From: an uncultured Ruminococcus sp.
GTDB lineage: Bacteria > Bacillota > Clostridia > Oscillospirales > Ruminococcaceae
NCBI GenBank assembly: GCA_946612185.1
Contig: CAMOEP010000026.1
Coordinates: forward strand, 1-13,476
Direction: 5' to 3'
Length of the DNA: 13,476 nucleotides
The notes beneath the pieces were generated by a model, which saw only the letters and a list, made by a program, of their open reading frames with translations, searched no databases and was not told where the DNA came from. Below, piece after piece: positions 5,510 through 13,376 of the stretch; the stretch's first letter is position 1; each line of letters opens with the position of its first letter. A program made the translations under genes and the position numbers.

Positions 5510-6952
5510 ATGAAACTTTCTCAGCTTCTTGAAGATAATGCATCTACCCTTGTGGGCGATGCCGAAATAACATCTGTTACTGATGACAGCCGCAAGGTGC
5601 AGGAGGGCAGCCTTTTCTTCTGCGTCAAGGGCGGAAGCTTCGACGGTCACAGTGTTGCAGGAGAAATGCTTGAAAAGGGCGCTGCCGCAGTAGTATGCGA
5701 CCATGACTTAGGGCTTGGCGAGCGCCAGATAATCACACCTGATACCAGAGAACTTTACGGAAAGGTGTGTGCAGCCTGGTTTTCTCACCCTGAGCGCCGC
5801 CTTACTATGATAGGCGTTACCGGTACTAACGGCAAGACCACTACCACAAGCGTTATCAAGCATATCCTCATGTCAGCAGGTCATAAGACAGGACTTGTGG
5901 GAACTATCCAGAACGAGATAGGCGACAAGGTGGTACACACAAATAATACTACCCCCCTTGCATTTGAGTTCATGGCGCTTCTGAAACAAATGGCTGACGA
6001 GGGCTGCGAGTACGTTGTTATGGAGGTAAGCTCCTTCGGACTGGTGCAGAAGCGTATCGGTTCTTCCTGGTTCAGGACTGCGGTATTCACCAATCTTACC
6101 CAGGATCACCTTGACTACCACAAGGATATGGAGGACTACTTCCAGGCTAAGAAGATGCTGTTCTCCATATGTGATGCGGCTATTATAAATATCGACGACG
6201 AATACGGCAGAAGGCTGATGAATGAGACTGAGTGTGAGAAGTACTCCTTTAGTATAAAGGGGCAGGCTGATATAACTGCTGACAATATCTCCATAAAGTC
6301 CACCGGAAGCAGCTTCCGCCTTTCCATAAACGGCAGTCAGTACGATGTTGCCGCAAGAATGCCGGGAATGTTCAACGTTTCCAATCTTACCGCCGCAATA
6401 GCAGTCTGCCTGAGAGAGGGCATAGCTGCTGAGACTATACTCTCCGCCGTTGCAGAGTATAACGGCGTAAAGGGCAGGTGCGAGATAATCCCCACAGGCA
6501 GGGACTTTACAGTTATATGTGACTATGCCCACACTCCCGACGCTGTTGAGAACGTTCTGCGCTCCGTAAAGGAGTACACCGACGGCAGACTTATCTGTCT
6601 CTTTGGCTGCGGCGGAAACCGTGATGCGGCTAAGCGTCCTAAAATGGCGATAGCAGCGGCTAACTATGCTGACAGACTTATCGTGACCTCCGATAATCCC
6701 CGAAATGAAGACCCGCAGCTTATCATAAATGACATTCTGGCAGGTCTTACAGACACCAGTGTTCCCTACGATGTGGTCACAGATCGCAGAGAAGCTATAT
6801 ATCATGCCTTGAAAATTGCTGAAAAAGGTGATATAATAGTTCTGGCAGGAAAAGGTCATGAGGACTATCAGATACTCGCCGGTATGGAGAAGATACATTT
6901 CGACGAGCGTGAAGTAGTGGCAGAGGGTCTTAAACTGCTTGAAAATAAATAA
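5510..6952 (+). CDS. murE: UDP-N-acetylmuramoyl-L-alanyl-D-glutamate--2,6-diaminopimelate ligase MurE
   Basis: This cytoplasmic ATP-dependent ligase adds the third residue to UDP-MurNAc-L-Ala-D-Glu. The 480-residue length is normal. It shows the N-terminal UDP-binding domain, the ATP loop GVTGTNGKTTTT (102-113), the central-domain motif around EVSSFGL (172-178), and a likely carbamylated Lys at 214 in QAKKMLF. The C-terminal ligase domain carries CDYAHTPDAVE (337-347), GCGGNRD (366-372) and SDNPRNEDP (394-402). The DNPR motif is the signature for meso-diaminopimelate rather than lysine, so the wall is predicted to be of the DAP type. ATG 5510 has AAAGGAGAG (5495-5503) 6 nt upstream, and the gene begins 18 bp after ftsI. 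murF, which commonly follows murE, is absent; mraY comes next. Confidence 0.97.
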   Translation: MKLSQLLEDNASTLVGDAEITSVTDDSRKVQEGSLFFCVKGGSFDGHSVAGEMLEKGAAAVVCDHDLGLGERQIITPDTRELYGKVCAAWFSHPERRLTMIGVTGTNGKTTTTSVIKHILMSAGHKTGLVGTIQNEIGDKVVHTNNTTPLAFEFMALLKQMADEGCEYVVMEVSSFGLVQKRIGSSWFRTAVFTNLTQDHLDYHKDMEDYFQAKKMLFSICDAAIINIDDEYGRRLMNETECEKYSFSIKGQADITADNISIKSTGSSFRLSINGSQYDVAARMPGMFNVSNLTAAIAVCLREGIAAETILSAVAEYNGVKGRCEIIPTGRDFTVICDYAHTPDAVENVLRSVKEYTDGRLICLFGCGGNRDAAKRPKMAIAAANYADRLIVTSDNPRNEDPQLIINDILAGLTDTSVPYDVVTDRREAIYHALKIAEKGDIIVLAGKGHEDYQILAGMEKIHFDEREVVAEGLKLLENK

Positions 6953-6971
6953 AATCAGGAGTTGTGTATAA

Positions 6972-8012
6972 ATGTCTTTCTGGATAATAAATATTGGTAT
7001 AACCTTAGTTTCCTTTGCGATAGCAGCGGTTTCCGGCAGGTGGCTCGTACCTTTCCTGCACAAGCTGAAATTCGGTCAGCCTATCAAGACCGTTGACGGA
7101 CCTCAGTGGCACGCAAAGAAGCAGGGTACTCCCACAATGGGCGGATTCATGTTCATAATATCCACCATTATTACTTCCATTGCCGGATACTGGGTTTACA
7201 GGACTGTCTGCAACCCGGACATTACCGACATTGCAACTCACCACGCTTTCTACAGGGTGCTGAGCGTTATAGTATTCTCGGCGCTGTTCGGACTTATCGG
7301 CTTTATCGACGACTACACCAAAGTTGTCCGCAAGAATAACGACGGTCTTACCCCCTGGCAGAAGATAATCCTCCAGACACTTTTCTCCCTGGGATTCCTT
7401 TTCGCCCTTTACAAGTTCGGTGATGCCTCCACAAGCCTTGATTTCGGCTTCTGGGTAACTCCCTCCCTGGGAATATTCTACTACATTATCCTGATACCTG
7501 TTATAATCTACCTGACCAATGCGGTAAACCTTACTGACGGCGTTGACGGACTTTGCGGCTCGGTAACTTTTGCGGCAATGCTCATATTCACAGTATGCTG
7601 CGCTATAGTTGACCAGAGGGAAATGGCTTGCTTTACTATGGCGCTTGCAGGCGGCTGTCTGGGATTCCTTATCTGGAACTTCAACCCGGCAAAGTGCTTC
7701 ATGGGCGACACCGGTTCAATGTTCCTGGGTGCGGCAGTTACCGGCGTAGGACTTGTGCTTCATAAGCACCTTCTCCTCCTGCTGGTAGCTATGGTGTACG
7801 TTATCGAGGCTTTGTCGGTTGTTATCCAGGTAAGCTACTTTAAGTACACCAAGAAGAAGTACGGCGAAGGCAGACGCATATTCAAAATGACACCTATCCA
7901 CCACCACTTCGAGATGAGCGGATTCAGCGAATACAAGATAGTTATCACTTTCTCCGTTACCGGAATCATTTTCGGTATTCTGGGAATAATTACATTACTG
8001 GCATCTAAGTGA
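6972..8012 (+). CDS. mraY: Phospho-N-acetylmuramoyl-pentapeptide transferase MraY
   Basis: MraY transfers phospho-MurNAc-pentapeptide from UDP to undecaprenyl phosphate, making lipid I at the inner face of the membrane. The 346-residue polytopic protein has all family signatures: GPQWHAKKQGTPTMGG (43-58), the acidic pair in GFIDDYTK (110-117), NLTDGVDGL (186-194), MGDTGSMFLG (244-253) and the His motif TPIHHHFE (307-314). About ten hydrophobic segments are visible, as expected. ATG 6972 is preceded by AGGAG (6957-6961), about 10 nt upstream, a weaker site than its neighbours have. It lies 19 bp after murE and 22 bp before ftsW; the usual murD between mraY and ftsW is absent. Identity is certain. 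Confidence 0.98.
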   Translation: MSFWIINIGITLVSFAIAAVSGRWLVPFLHKLKFGQPIKTVDGPQWHAKKQGTPTMGGFMFIISTIITSIAGYWVYRTVCNPDITDIATHHAFYRVLSVIVFSALFGLIGFIDDYTKVVRKNNDGLTPWQKIILQTLFSLGFLFALYKFGDASTSLDFGFWVTPSLGIFYYIILIPVIIYLTNAVNLTDGVDGLCGSVTFAAMLIFTVCCAIVDQREMACFTMALAGGCLGFLIWNFNPAKCFMGDTGSMFLGAAVTGVGLVLHKHLLLLLVAMVYVIEALSVVIQVSYFKYTKKKYGEGRRIFKMTPIHHHFEMSGFSEYKIVITFSVTGIIFGILGIITLLASK

Positions 8013-8034
8013 CAATATCCGAAAGGAGTAACCT

Positions 8035-9372
8035 ATGGCTTCTTCAGAAAAGAAGAAAAAAAAGAAGCAGCAGCAACAACAAAATGCTGTGCCTGAAAAG
8101 AAAAGGCACAGAAAAGGCGTATTCACCACATTTATTGGAGGCGGAAGAACAAGCGATATAAGCCTTTCGTTCTTCGCATATGTAATGATACTTCTGGTAG
8201 TCGGACTTATCATGATGACCTCTGCCAGCTATGCGTGGGCTTACAATGAATTCCATGACGGTATGCACTACGCCAAGTCACAGGGCAAGAATGCCATTAT
8301 CGGCGTTATAGCCATGCTGTTCTTCATGAAAATGGACTACCACAACCTTAAAAAGATAAGGCTGCCGGGTTCTTCAAAGACACTGAATATTGCAAGCTTT
8401 TTCTTCGTTGCAGTAGGAGCGCTGCTGATTGCGGTTCTGATGATCGGTAACGATGAGGGCGGTTCAATGGGCGCTAAGCGCTGGATAACTATTGCTGGTG
8501 TCGATTTCCAGCCTTCGGAGCTGGCGAAATTGTCGCTTATCATATTCTTCGCATACAGTATGGAACGTGACGGCAATAAGATGAACACCTTCAAGACGGG
8601 TATCGGTAAGTATATCATACTTCTGGGAATATACGTCCTCCTTATCGGCTTGGAGAAGCATATCTCCGGTATCATGCTCATAAGCTCAGTTGCAGTAGCT
8701 ATGATATTCTGCGGAGGCGCTAACAGGCGGCAGTTCATTATCATTGCATTGCTTGTAGCAGCCGCAGCCGCAGTATTCATCATGTGGCAGGCGAATATTC
8801 CGGGAAGTTACGTTGCAGTCCGTATCAAATCCTGGCAAGACCCGTTCTCTGACGTTCTCAACGACACCTGGCAGACTGCAAACTCACTTATCGCTATCGG
8901 TTCAGGCGGACTTTTTGGTCTGGGTCTGGGCAATTCACGTCAGAAATACCTTTACCTCCCTGAGACAAAGAACGACTTCGTATTCCCTATAGTATGCGAG
9001 GAGACCGGCTTTGTGGGAGCGCTGGCAGTAATTATAGTATTCTTCCTCCTTGTAGTTGAGGGCTACTCTATCGCAGCCAGATGCAAGGACAGATTCGGTT
9101 CACTTATGGCAGTTGGCATCACCACCCAGATCGGCATACAGACTGTGCTGAATCTGGCGGTTGTAAGCAACCTGATACCTAATACCGGTATCAGTCTGCC
9201 GTTCTTCAGCTACGGCGGTACGGCGCTTATCATGCAGCTTGTTGAAATGGGCATCATGCTCAACATCTCACAGCAGAGATATGAACCTGCACCACCTCAG
9301 CCGAAGAAGAAATCTCCCGTTCCCGAAGAACCGGAACTGGACGACTATTACACTGAACTGAAAAATGCATAA
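8035..9372 (+). CDS. ftsW: SEDS-family peptidoglycan glycosyltransferase FtsW
   Basis: FtsW polymerises lipid II at the septum together with the FtsI-type transpeptidase. The 445-residue protein has about ten membrane helices from residue 43 onward. SEDS landmarks are GVDFQPSELAKLS (155-167), the loop GSGGLFGLGLGNS (289-301), KYLYLPETKNDFVFPIVCEE (304-323) with the likely catalytic Asp314, and NTGISLPFFSYGG (383-395). FtsW is preferred over RodA because of its place in the dcw cluster and its tails. Both tails are hydrophilic: residues 6-11 are all Lys and 12-16 all Gln, and the C-terminus is Pro/Lys/Glu-rich and acidic. ATG 8035 has AAAGGAG (8022-8028) 6 nt upstream. The coding run of eight A residues near codons 7-10 is a possible slippage point but does not break the gene. 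Confidence 0.95.
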   Translation: MASSEKKKKKKQQQQQNAVPEKKRHRKGVFTTFIGGGRTSDISLSFFAYVMILLVVGLIMMTSASYAWAYNEFHDGMHYAKSQGKNAIIGVIAMLFFMKMDYHNLKKIRLPGSSKTLNIASFFFVAVGALLIAVLMIGNDEGGSMGAKRWITIAGVDFQPSELAKLSLIIFFAYSMERDGNKMNTFKTGIGKYIILLGIYVLLIGLEKHISGIMLISSVAVAMIFCGGANRRQFIIIALLVAAAAAVFIMWQANIPGSYVAVRIKSWQDPFSDVLNDTWQTANSLIAIGSGGLFGLGLGNSRQKYLYLPETKNDFVFPIVCEETGFVGALAVIIVFFLLVVEGYSIAARCKDRFGSLMAVGITTQIGIQTVLNLAVVSNLIPNTGISLPFFSYGGTALIMQLVEMGIMLNISQQRYEPAPPQPKKKSPVPEEPELDDYYTELKNA

Positions 9373-9384
9373 AGGAGTTATCTT

Positions 9385-10521
9385 ATGAAAGTTCTCATAG
9401 CTTGCGGCGGAACGGGCGGACACATCAACCCCGGTCTTGCCATTGCAGATATAATCAAGAAAGCTTACCCGGACGCAGAGTTCCTCTTTGCCGGAACTCC
9501 CGACCATATGGAAGCAAAACTCGTTCCTCAGGCTGGTTACATGTTCGAGGCTATCAAGGTGGCAGGATTCCAGAGAAAGCTGTCCCTTGAGAATATCGGC
9601 AGGAACATCAAGGCTGTCAGCTATCTTGTTACCTCCGGCAGCCGTGCAAAGCAGATAATCAGCGGTTTCAAGCCGGATATCGCAATCGGTACAGGCGGAT
9701 ATGCCGCAGGCCCGGTTATCCGTATGGCGGCTAAAATGGGTATCCCCACCGCTATCCATGAGCAGAACGCTTACCCCGGCGTTACAAATAAGCTTCTTTC
9801 CAAGGAAGTTGACTACGTTATGCTCACAGTCAAGGAAGCACTTGATTTTATGGACGCTTCAAAGTTTGAGTACAGCGTTACCGGGCTGCCTGTAAGGAGC
9901 AATATCAACACAATGACCAAAAAGGAAGCAAGGGAGAAGCTGGGCTTCAACGACGACTTCACAGTGCTTTCCTTCGGCGGAAGTCTTGGAGCAGGCTGTA
10001 TCAATGAGACTATGACCGAGGCTATAAAGTGGCATACCGGCAAGAACCTGAAGATAAACCATATCCACGGCTACGGCGGCATGGGCAAGGATACTTTCCC
10101 CCAGGCAATGAAAGCCGCTGGTATCCCCCTGAAAAGCGACAGACTGCGCATAACCGAGTACATAAACGATATGGACGTATGTCTTGCGGCGGCTGATCTG
10201 GTCATCTGCCGAAGTGGTGCGTCAACTCTGGCAGAACTTGAAGCTGCCGGAAAAGCGTCTATACTTATCCCGTCGCCTATAGTTGCCGGAAATCACCAGT
10301 ACCATAACGCAATGGTTCTTGGAAAGGCAGATGCGGCGGTAGTTATCGAGCAGAAGGACGCATCTGCAACAAGGATAATATCCGAGATAGATAAGCTTTA
10401 CCAGTCACCGGAAAAGGCTGAGAAAATGTCGGAAAATGCAGCATCTCTCCACCTTGCTGACACTAACGAGCGTATACTTGAAGTTATAAAGAAGCTTGCA
10501 GGCAAGGCTAAGGCAAAATGA
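9385..10521 (+). CDS. murG: Undecaprenyldiphospho-muramoylpentapeptide beta-N-acetylglucosaminyltransferase MurG
   Basis: MurG adds GlcNAc from UDP-GlcNAc to lipid I, forming lipid II on the cytoplasmic side of the membrane. The 378-residue GT-B enzyme has the first glycine loop GGTGGHINPG (8-17), the second region GTGGYAAGPV (102-111) followed by HEQNAYPGVTNK (125-136), and the C-domain loop SFGGSLGAG (196-204). The UDP-GlcNAc site CRSGASTLAELEAAGK (275-290) contains the conserved Glu at 283 or 285, and NHQYHNA is at 303-309. ATG 9385 has AAAGGAG (9371-9377) 7 nt upstream; this ribosome site overlaps the ftsW stop codon. The murG stop overlaps the next start as ATGA (10518-10521), so the small HNH-like gene is translationally coupled to it. 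Confidence 0.97.
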   Translation: MKVLIACGGTGGHINPGLAIADIIKKAYPDAEFLFAGTPDHMEAKLVPQAGYMFEAIKVAGFQRKLSLENIGRNIKAVSYLVTSGSRAKQIISGFKPDIAIGTGGYAAGPVIRMAAKMGIPTAIHEQNAYPGVTNKLLSKEVDYVMLTVKEALDFMDASKFEYSVTGLPVRSNINTMTKKEAREKLGFNDDFTVLSFGGSLGAGCINETMTEAIKWHTGKNLKINHIHGYGGMGKDTFPQAMKAAGIPLKSDRLRITEYINDMDVCLAAADLVICRSGASTLAELEAAGKASILIPSPIVAGNHQYHNAMVLGKADAAVVIEQKDASATRIISEIDKLYQSPEKAEKMSENAASLHLADTNERILEVIKKLAGKAKAK

Positions 10522-10820
10522 ATGTGATCTACGCATTTATCGGCAGTCACCCGGACTATAACGGCGTTGCAAGCGGAAAAGTCATGGGCGGCGCACAGCG
10601 GCTTTCCGAGAGCAACGGTCTGCTTCTCTGCGCAAACCACGACAAACTCTTTGACCAGGGGTATATCTCCTTTGACTGCGACGGAAAAATGCTGATATCC
10701 GGTGAAATACCGTCGGATATGCAGCCTTTTATGAATATATATGCGAATTCACGCATTGAGCTTACCGACGGAATGAAGCCGTTTATGAAGTACCACAGGG
10801 AGACAGTTTTTAAGAAGTAA
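10518..10820 (+). CDS. Small HNH-nuclease-like protein, probably degenerate
   Basis: This 100-residue protein is not a known dcw member. Residues 18-60 resemble the C-terminal half of HNH_2-type nuclease domains: Asn33-Gly-Leu-Leu-Leu, then His41-Asp-x-Leu-Phe-Asp-x-Gly-x-Ile-Ser-Phe, and an ending (KYHRETVF, 91-98) like the tails of that family. The usual family motif Ala-Ser-His before this block appears as Ala-Ser-Gly (18-20), so the first catalytic His seems lost, and the part normally N-terminal to the domain is missing. It is therefore probably a remnant or a repurposed non-catalytic fragment. The reading frame is intact, though, and overlaps the murG stop by 4 bp (ATGA) with no strong ribosome site of its own. 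I cannot say what it does. The resemblance is from pattern recognition, not a search. Confidence 0.6.
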   Translation: MNVIYAFIGSHPDYNGVASGKVMGGAQRLSESNGLLLCANHDKLFDQGYISFDCDGKMLISGEIPSDMQPFMNIYANSRIELTDGMKPFMKYHRETVFKK

Positions 10821-10874
10821 CCCCCTTGCACCTTTCAGCATAGTATGGGATATAAGATGCTGTGAGGTGGTACG
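10821..10874 (+). other. Short gap before murA with a small inverted repeat and weak promoter-like boxes
   Basis: CAGCAT (10836-10841) can pair with ATGCTG (10857-10862) just before the murA ribosome site GAGGTGG (10864-10870). TTGCAC (10826-10831) and TATAAG (10851-10856) resemble sigma-A boxes, but the 19-bp spacing is too long for confidence. No terminator T-run is present. Confidence 0.3.
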
Positions 10875-12134
10875 ATGCAGAAATTTATTATTACAGGCGG
10901 CAGCCGTCTTTCCGGTGAACTGACTTTACAGGGCAGCAAAAACAGCGCTCTGCCCATTATGGCGGCAACTTTCCTGACAGGCGGGGTATGCACCCTCGGC
11001 AACTGTCCCAGGATAACCGACGTTTACTCCGCTTCAAGGATCCTCAGCGGACTGGGCTGCAAATGCACATTCTCCGGCGGTGAGTTCCGTGTGGACGCAT
11101 CTGGCGCTGAGGGAAGCGTGATACCGGCTTCCCTGATGAAGGAGATGCGCTCGTCCATAATGTTCATGGGCGCTATGATAGGGCGAATGGGCAGGTGCAG
11201 CGTGAGTGTGCCCGGAGGGTGTGAACTCGGCGCAAGACCCATTGATATGCACCTTTCGGCGCTCAGGAAAATGGGTGCGGTGATAACCGACGAGGGCGGC
11301 ACGATAATATGCAAAGCCCCCGGCGGAAAACTTACCGGTGCTAAAATAAACCTGCCATTCCCGTCAGTGGGCGCTACCGAGAATATTATCCTCAGCGCTG
11401 CCACCGCAGAGGGCGAGACTTATGTCAACAATGCTGCCCGTGAGCCGGAGATATGTGACCTTTGCGGATTCCTCCGCAGATGCGGCGCTGATATCCGTGG
11501 CGACGGCGGAAGTACAGTGGTAATAAAGGGCGTAAAACGGCTTAACGGCTGCGACTACACCATTATGCCCGACAGGATAGCCGGCGCAACCTACCTGTCC
11601 ATGACTGCCGCAGCCGGCGGTGAGATGATACTGAAAAACGCCTGCACCGAGGCAATTGAGCCGTTTCTGTCAGTCCTTGAACAGACCGGCTGCCGGATAA
11701 TCACCGGAAATGACCGCATATATCTGCGCAGCGGTGCGAGACTGCGTGGCATACATGAGCGCATAAGAACCATGCCGCACCCCGGTTTTCCCACCGATGC
11801 ACAGGCAGTCCTCATGGCGGCGCTGGTGACGGCGGAGGGTACAAGCGTTTTTGAGGAGAATATCTTCGACTGCCGTTATCGGCATACTGACGCTCTGCGA
11901 AAAATGGGTGCGGATATTGAAGTACTGGGAAAAGTTGCTGTGGTAAGGGGAGTGAAGTCACTCAGCGGCGCAGTTGTTTCGGCAACCGACCTGCGTGGCG
12001 GTGCTGCAATGGCTGTTGCAGGACTGAAAGCCGCCGGGGAGACTGTTATCACCGATATATCCCACATTGACAGGGGTTATGAGAATTTTGAAGGCGCTGT
12101 GGAGTGCCTTGGCGGAAAGATCAAACGAGTTTGA
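10875..12134 (+). CDS. murA: UDP-N-acetylglucosamine 1-carboxyvinyltransferase MurA
   Basis: MurA transfers enolpyruvate from PEP to UDP-GlcNAc, the first committed step of peptidoglycan synthesis. The 419-residue length is normal. The Lys22-Asn23 pair in GSKNSALPI, the catalytic loop PGGCELGARPIDMHL (113-127) with Cys116 in the place of E. coli Cys115, FPTDAQA (305-311) with Asp308, and DRGYENFE (399-406) are all intact. Because the Cys is present rather than Asp, the enzyme should bind fosfomycin covalently. ATG 10875 follows GAGGTGG (10864-10870). The gene stands where murB lies in B. subtilis (murG-murB-divIB). Many Firmicutes have two MurA paralogues; which one this is cannot be told from the window. 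The 21-bp gap to ftsQ suggests cotranscription. Confidence 0.96.
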   Translation: MQKFIITGGSRLSGELTLQGSKNSALPIMAATFLTGGVCTLGNCPRITDVYSASRILSGLGCKCTFSGGEFRVDASGAEGSVIPASLMKEMRSSIMFMGAMIGRMGRCSVSVPGGCELGARPIDMHLSALRKMGAVITDEGGTIICKAPGGKLTGAKINLPFPSVGATENIILSAATAEGETYVNNAAREPEICDLCGFLRRCGADIRGDGGSTVVIKGVKRLNGCDYTIMPDRIAGATYLSMTAAAGGEMILKNACTEAIEPFLSVLEQTGCRIITGNDRIYLRSGARLRGIHERIRTMPHPGFPTDAQAVLMAALVTAEGTSVFEENIFDCRYRHTDALRKMGADIEVLGKVAVVRGVKSLSGAVVSATDLRGGAAMAVAGLKAAGETVITDISHIDRGYENFEGAVECLGGKIKRV

Positions 12135-12155
12135 AAGTGAAGGGTCGTATAAAGT

Positions 12156-13376
12156 ATGAATGATATTGACAAGACTAATATTGAAAGGAAGAACAGCGGC
12201 AAGCGTATCCGCCGGAGAAAGCGCATGATGAGCGTGTATGTGACGGTGGTAATGCTGCTTGTGGCTACACTTGGCGTGACGCTGTGCTTTACCTTTCTTT
12301 TTAACGTTGACGAGATCATTATTTCTGGCGAATCCGAGACTTATACCTACATGGAGATCGTTGAAGCCTCAGGCATCAGGGCAGGGGATAACCTGCTTCG
12401 CCTGGATACGAAAAAAAGCGAGGAGCAGATACTTGATCAGCTTCTCTATGTGGAGACAGCGAATGTTGACAGGGACTTTCCTTCTAAGCTGCGTATCCAC
12501 GTTACCAGGTGTATCCCGGCGTTCAATGTGGAGTATGACGGCGGCGTGCTGCTGGTCAGCCAGAAGGGTAAAATCCTTTCGGATAACACCTTCTACGAGA
12601 ATACCCTTCCCACAATTATCGGCTATGAACCGACGGATAATACCCCAGGTGTACAGCTTTCCTCAAAGAAGGAAACTGCTGACGAGGCGTTCAATGCCAT
12701 AATCAAGCGCTTTGATCACGACGACGGCAGCCAGATCGAAAAGATAGATATGACTAATGAGTACGAAATAATCATTACCTACCGCAGCGGTATAGTTTTC
12801 CGCATGGGAAGCTGGAGCGATATCGAGTACAAAATGGACCTCGCCCAGGCAGCTATGGAGTACCCGGAGGTCAAGGGCAAAAAGGGGTATATGAAAATGG
12901 TGGGCAATAAGGAGATAAGCTTCAGAATGTCCGATGAACCTATGGAAACTCCCGAAATGATATCCCCCGACCCGAAGGAGAAGGACGAGGATGACGACGA
13001 AAAAGATACCGAAAATGGCAGCAGTACTTCATCAGGCGAAAGCAGCGGTGCGCCTCAGATAAGCCAGAGCGACCAGTCCGGCGACAGCTACGTTTGGGAT
13101 AACGGCAATAGCTGGGACTCAGCTTCGTCCGGCGATGATGACGATACAAGCGACCAATTCGGCGGCGATACAAGCACCGATGATACTCCTCAGTGGCAGC
13201 CTGAACCTGACTACAGCCAGGACTATTCCGGTGAATACGACTATTCCGGCGGCTATGACTACTCCGGCAGCGATCAGTGGCAGCCTGAACCTGACTACAG
13301 TCAGCAGGACTGGTACAGCGATGATTATTCCCAGGACTGGCAGCAGGATTATTCCGGCGGCGATATTTACAACTGA
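12156..13376 (+). CDS. ftsQ: Cell division protein FtsQ/DivIB with a long low-complexity C-terminal tail
   Basis: FtsQ/DivIB is a type II membrane protein that joins FtsL and DivIC in controlling septal wall synthesis. The 406-residue protein has a basic cytoplasmic N-terminus (KRIRRRKR, 16-23), one membrane helix (about 26-49), a POTRA domain starting VDEIIISGES (51-60) and running to about 118, and a beta domain to about 260. The final 145 residues are unusual: a Glu/Asp/Lys stretch (270-286), a Ser/Gly part, then an Asp/Tyr/Ser/Gln/Trp/Gly-rich tail with the decapeptide QWQPEPDYSQ twice (346-355 and 374-383) and several DYSG units. This tail would lie outside the membrane, in the wall zone. 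B. subtilis DivIB (263 aa) lacks it. ATG 12156 is preceded by GAAGGG (12139-12144). The fold call is confident; the tail's role is unknown. Confidence 0.88.
   Translation: MNDIDKTNIERKNSGKRIRRRKRMMSVYVTVVMLLVATLGVTLCFTFLFNVDEIIISGESETYTYMEIVEASGIRAGDNLLRLDTKKSEEQILDQLLYVETANVDRDFPSKLRIHVTRCIPAFNVEYDGGVLLVSQKGKILSDNTFYENTLPTIIGYEPTDNTPGVQLSSKKETADEAFNAIIKRFDHDDGSQIEKIDMTNEYEIIITYRSGIVFRMGSWSDIEYKMDLAQAAMEYPEVKGKKGYMKMVGNKEISFRMSDEPMETPEMISPDPKEKDEDDDEKDTENGSSTSSGESSGAPQISQSDQSGDSYVWDNGNSWDSASSGDDDDTSDQFGGDTSTDDTPQWQPEPDYSQDYSGEYDYSGGYDYSGSDQWQPEPDYSQQDWYSDDYSQDWQQDYSGGDIYN
13191..13304 (+). repeat. Internal repeat in the ftsQ tail (84-bp period)
   Basis: Positions 13191-13220 and 13275-13304 are identical except for one silent base (13217 C against 13301 T). 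The offset is 84 bp, or 28 codons, so the reading frame is kept. Smaller repeats of GACTATTCCGG-like units lie between. Near-identity at the DNA level suggests a recent duplication. Confidence 0.85.

Noticed and set aside
5873..7063. 396-codon open frame antisense to murE and the start of mraY
   Set aside because: It lies entirely opposite well-identified genes, has no ribosome site or domain, and is explained by codon bias of the sense strand.
8050..8070. Programmed -1 frameshift at A-AAA-AAG near the ftsW start
   Set aside because: A shifted reading ends within about a dozen codons, with no meaningful product and no clear stimulatory structure; more likely just a Lys-rich tail.
10826..10856. 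Internal promoter for murA (TTGCAC and TATAAG)
   Set aside because: Spacing of 19 bp and imperfect boxes; no terminator before it, so read-through from upstream is enough to explain expression.
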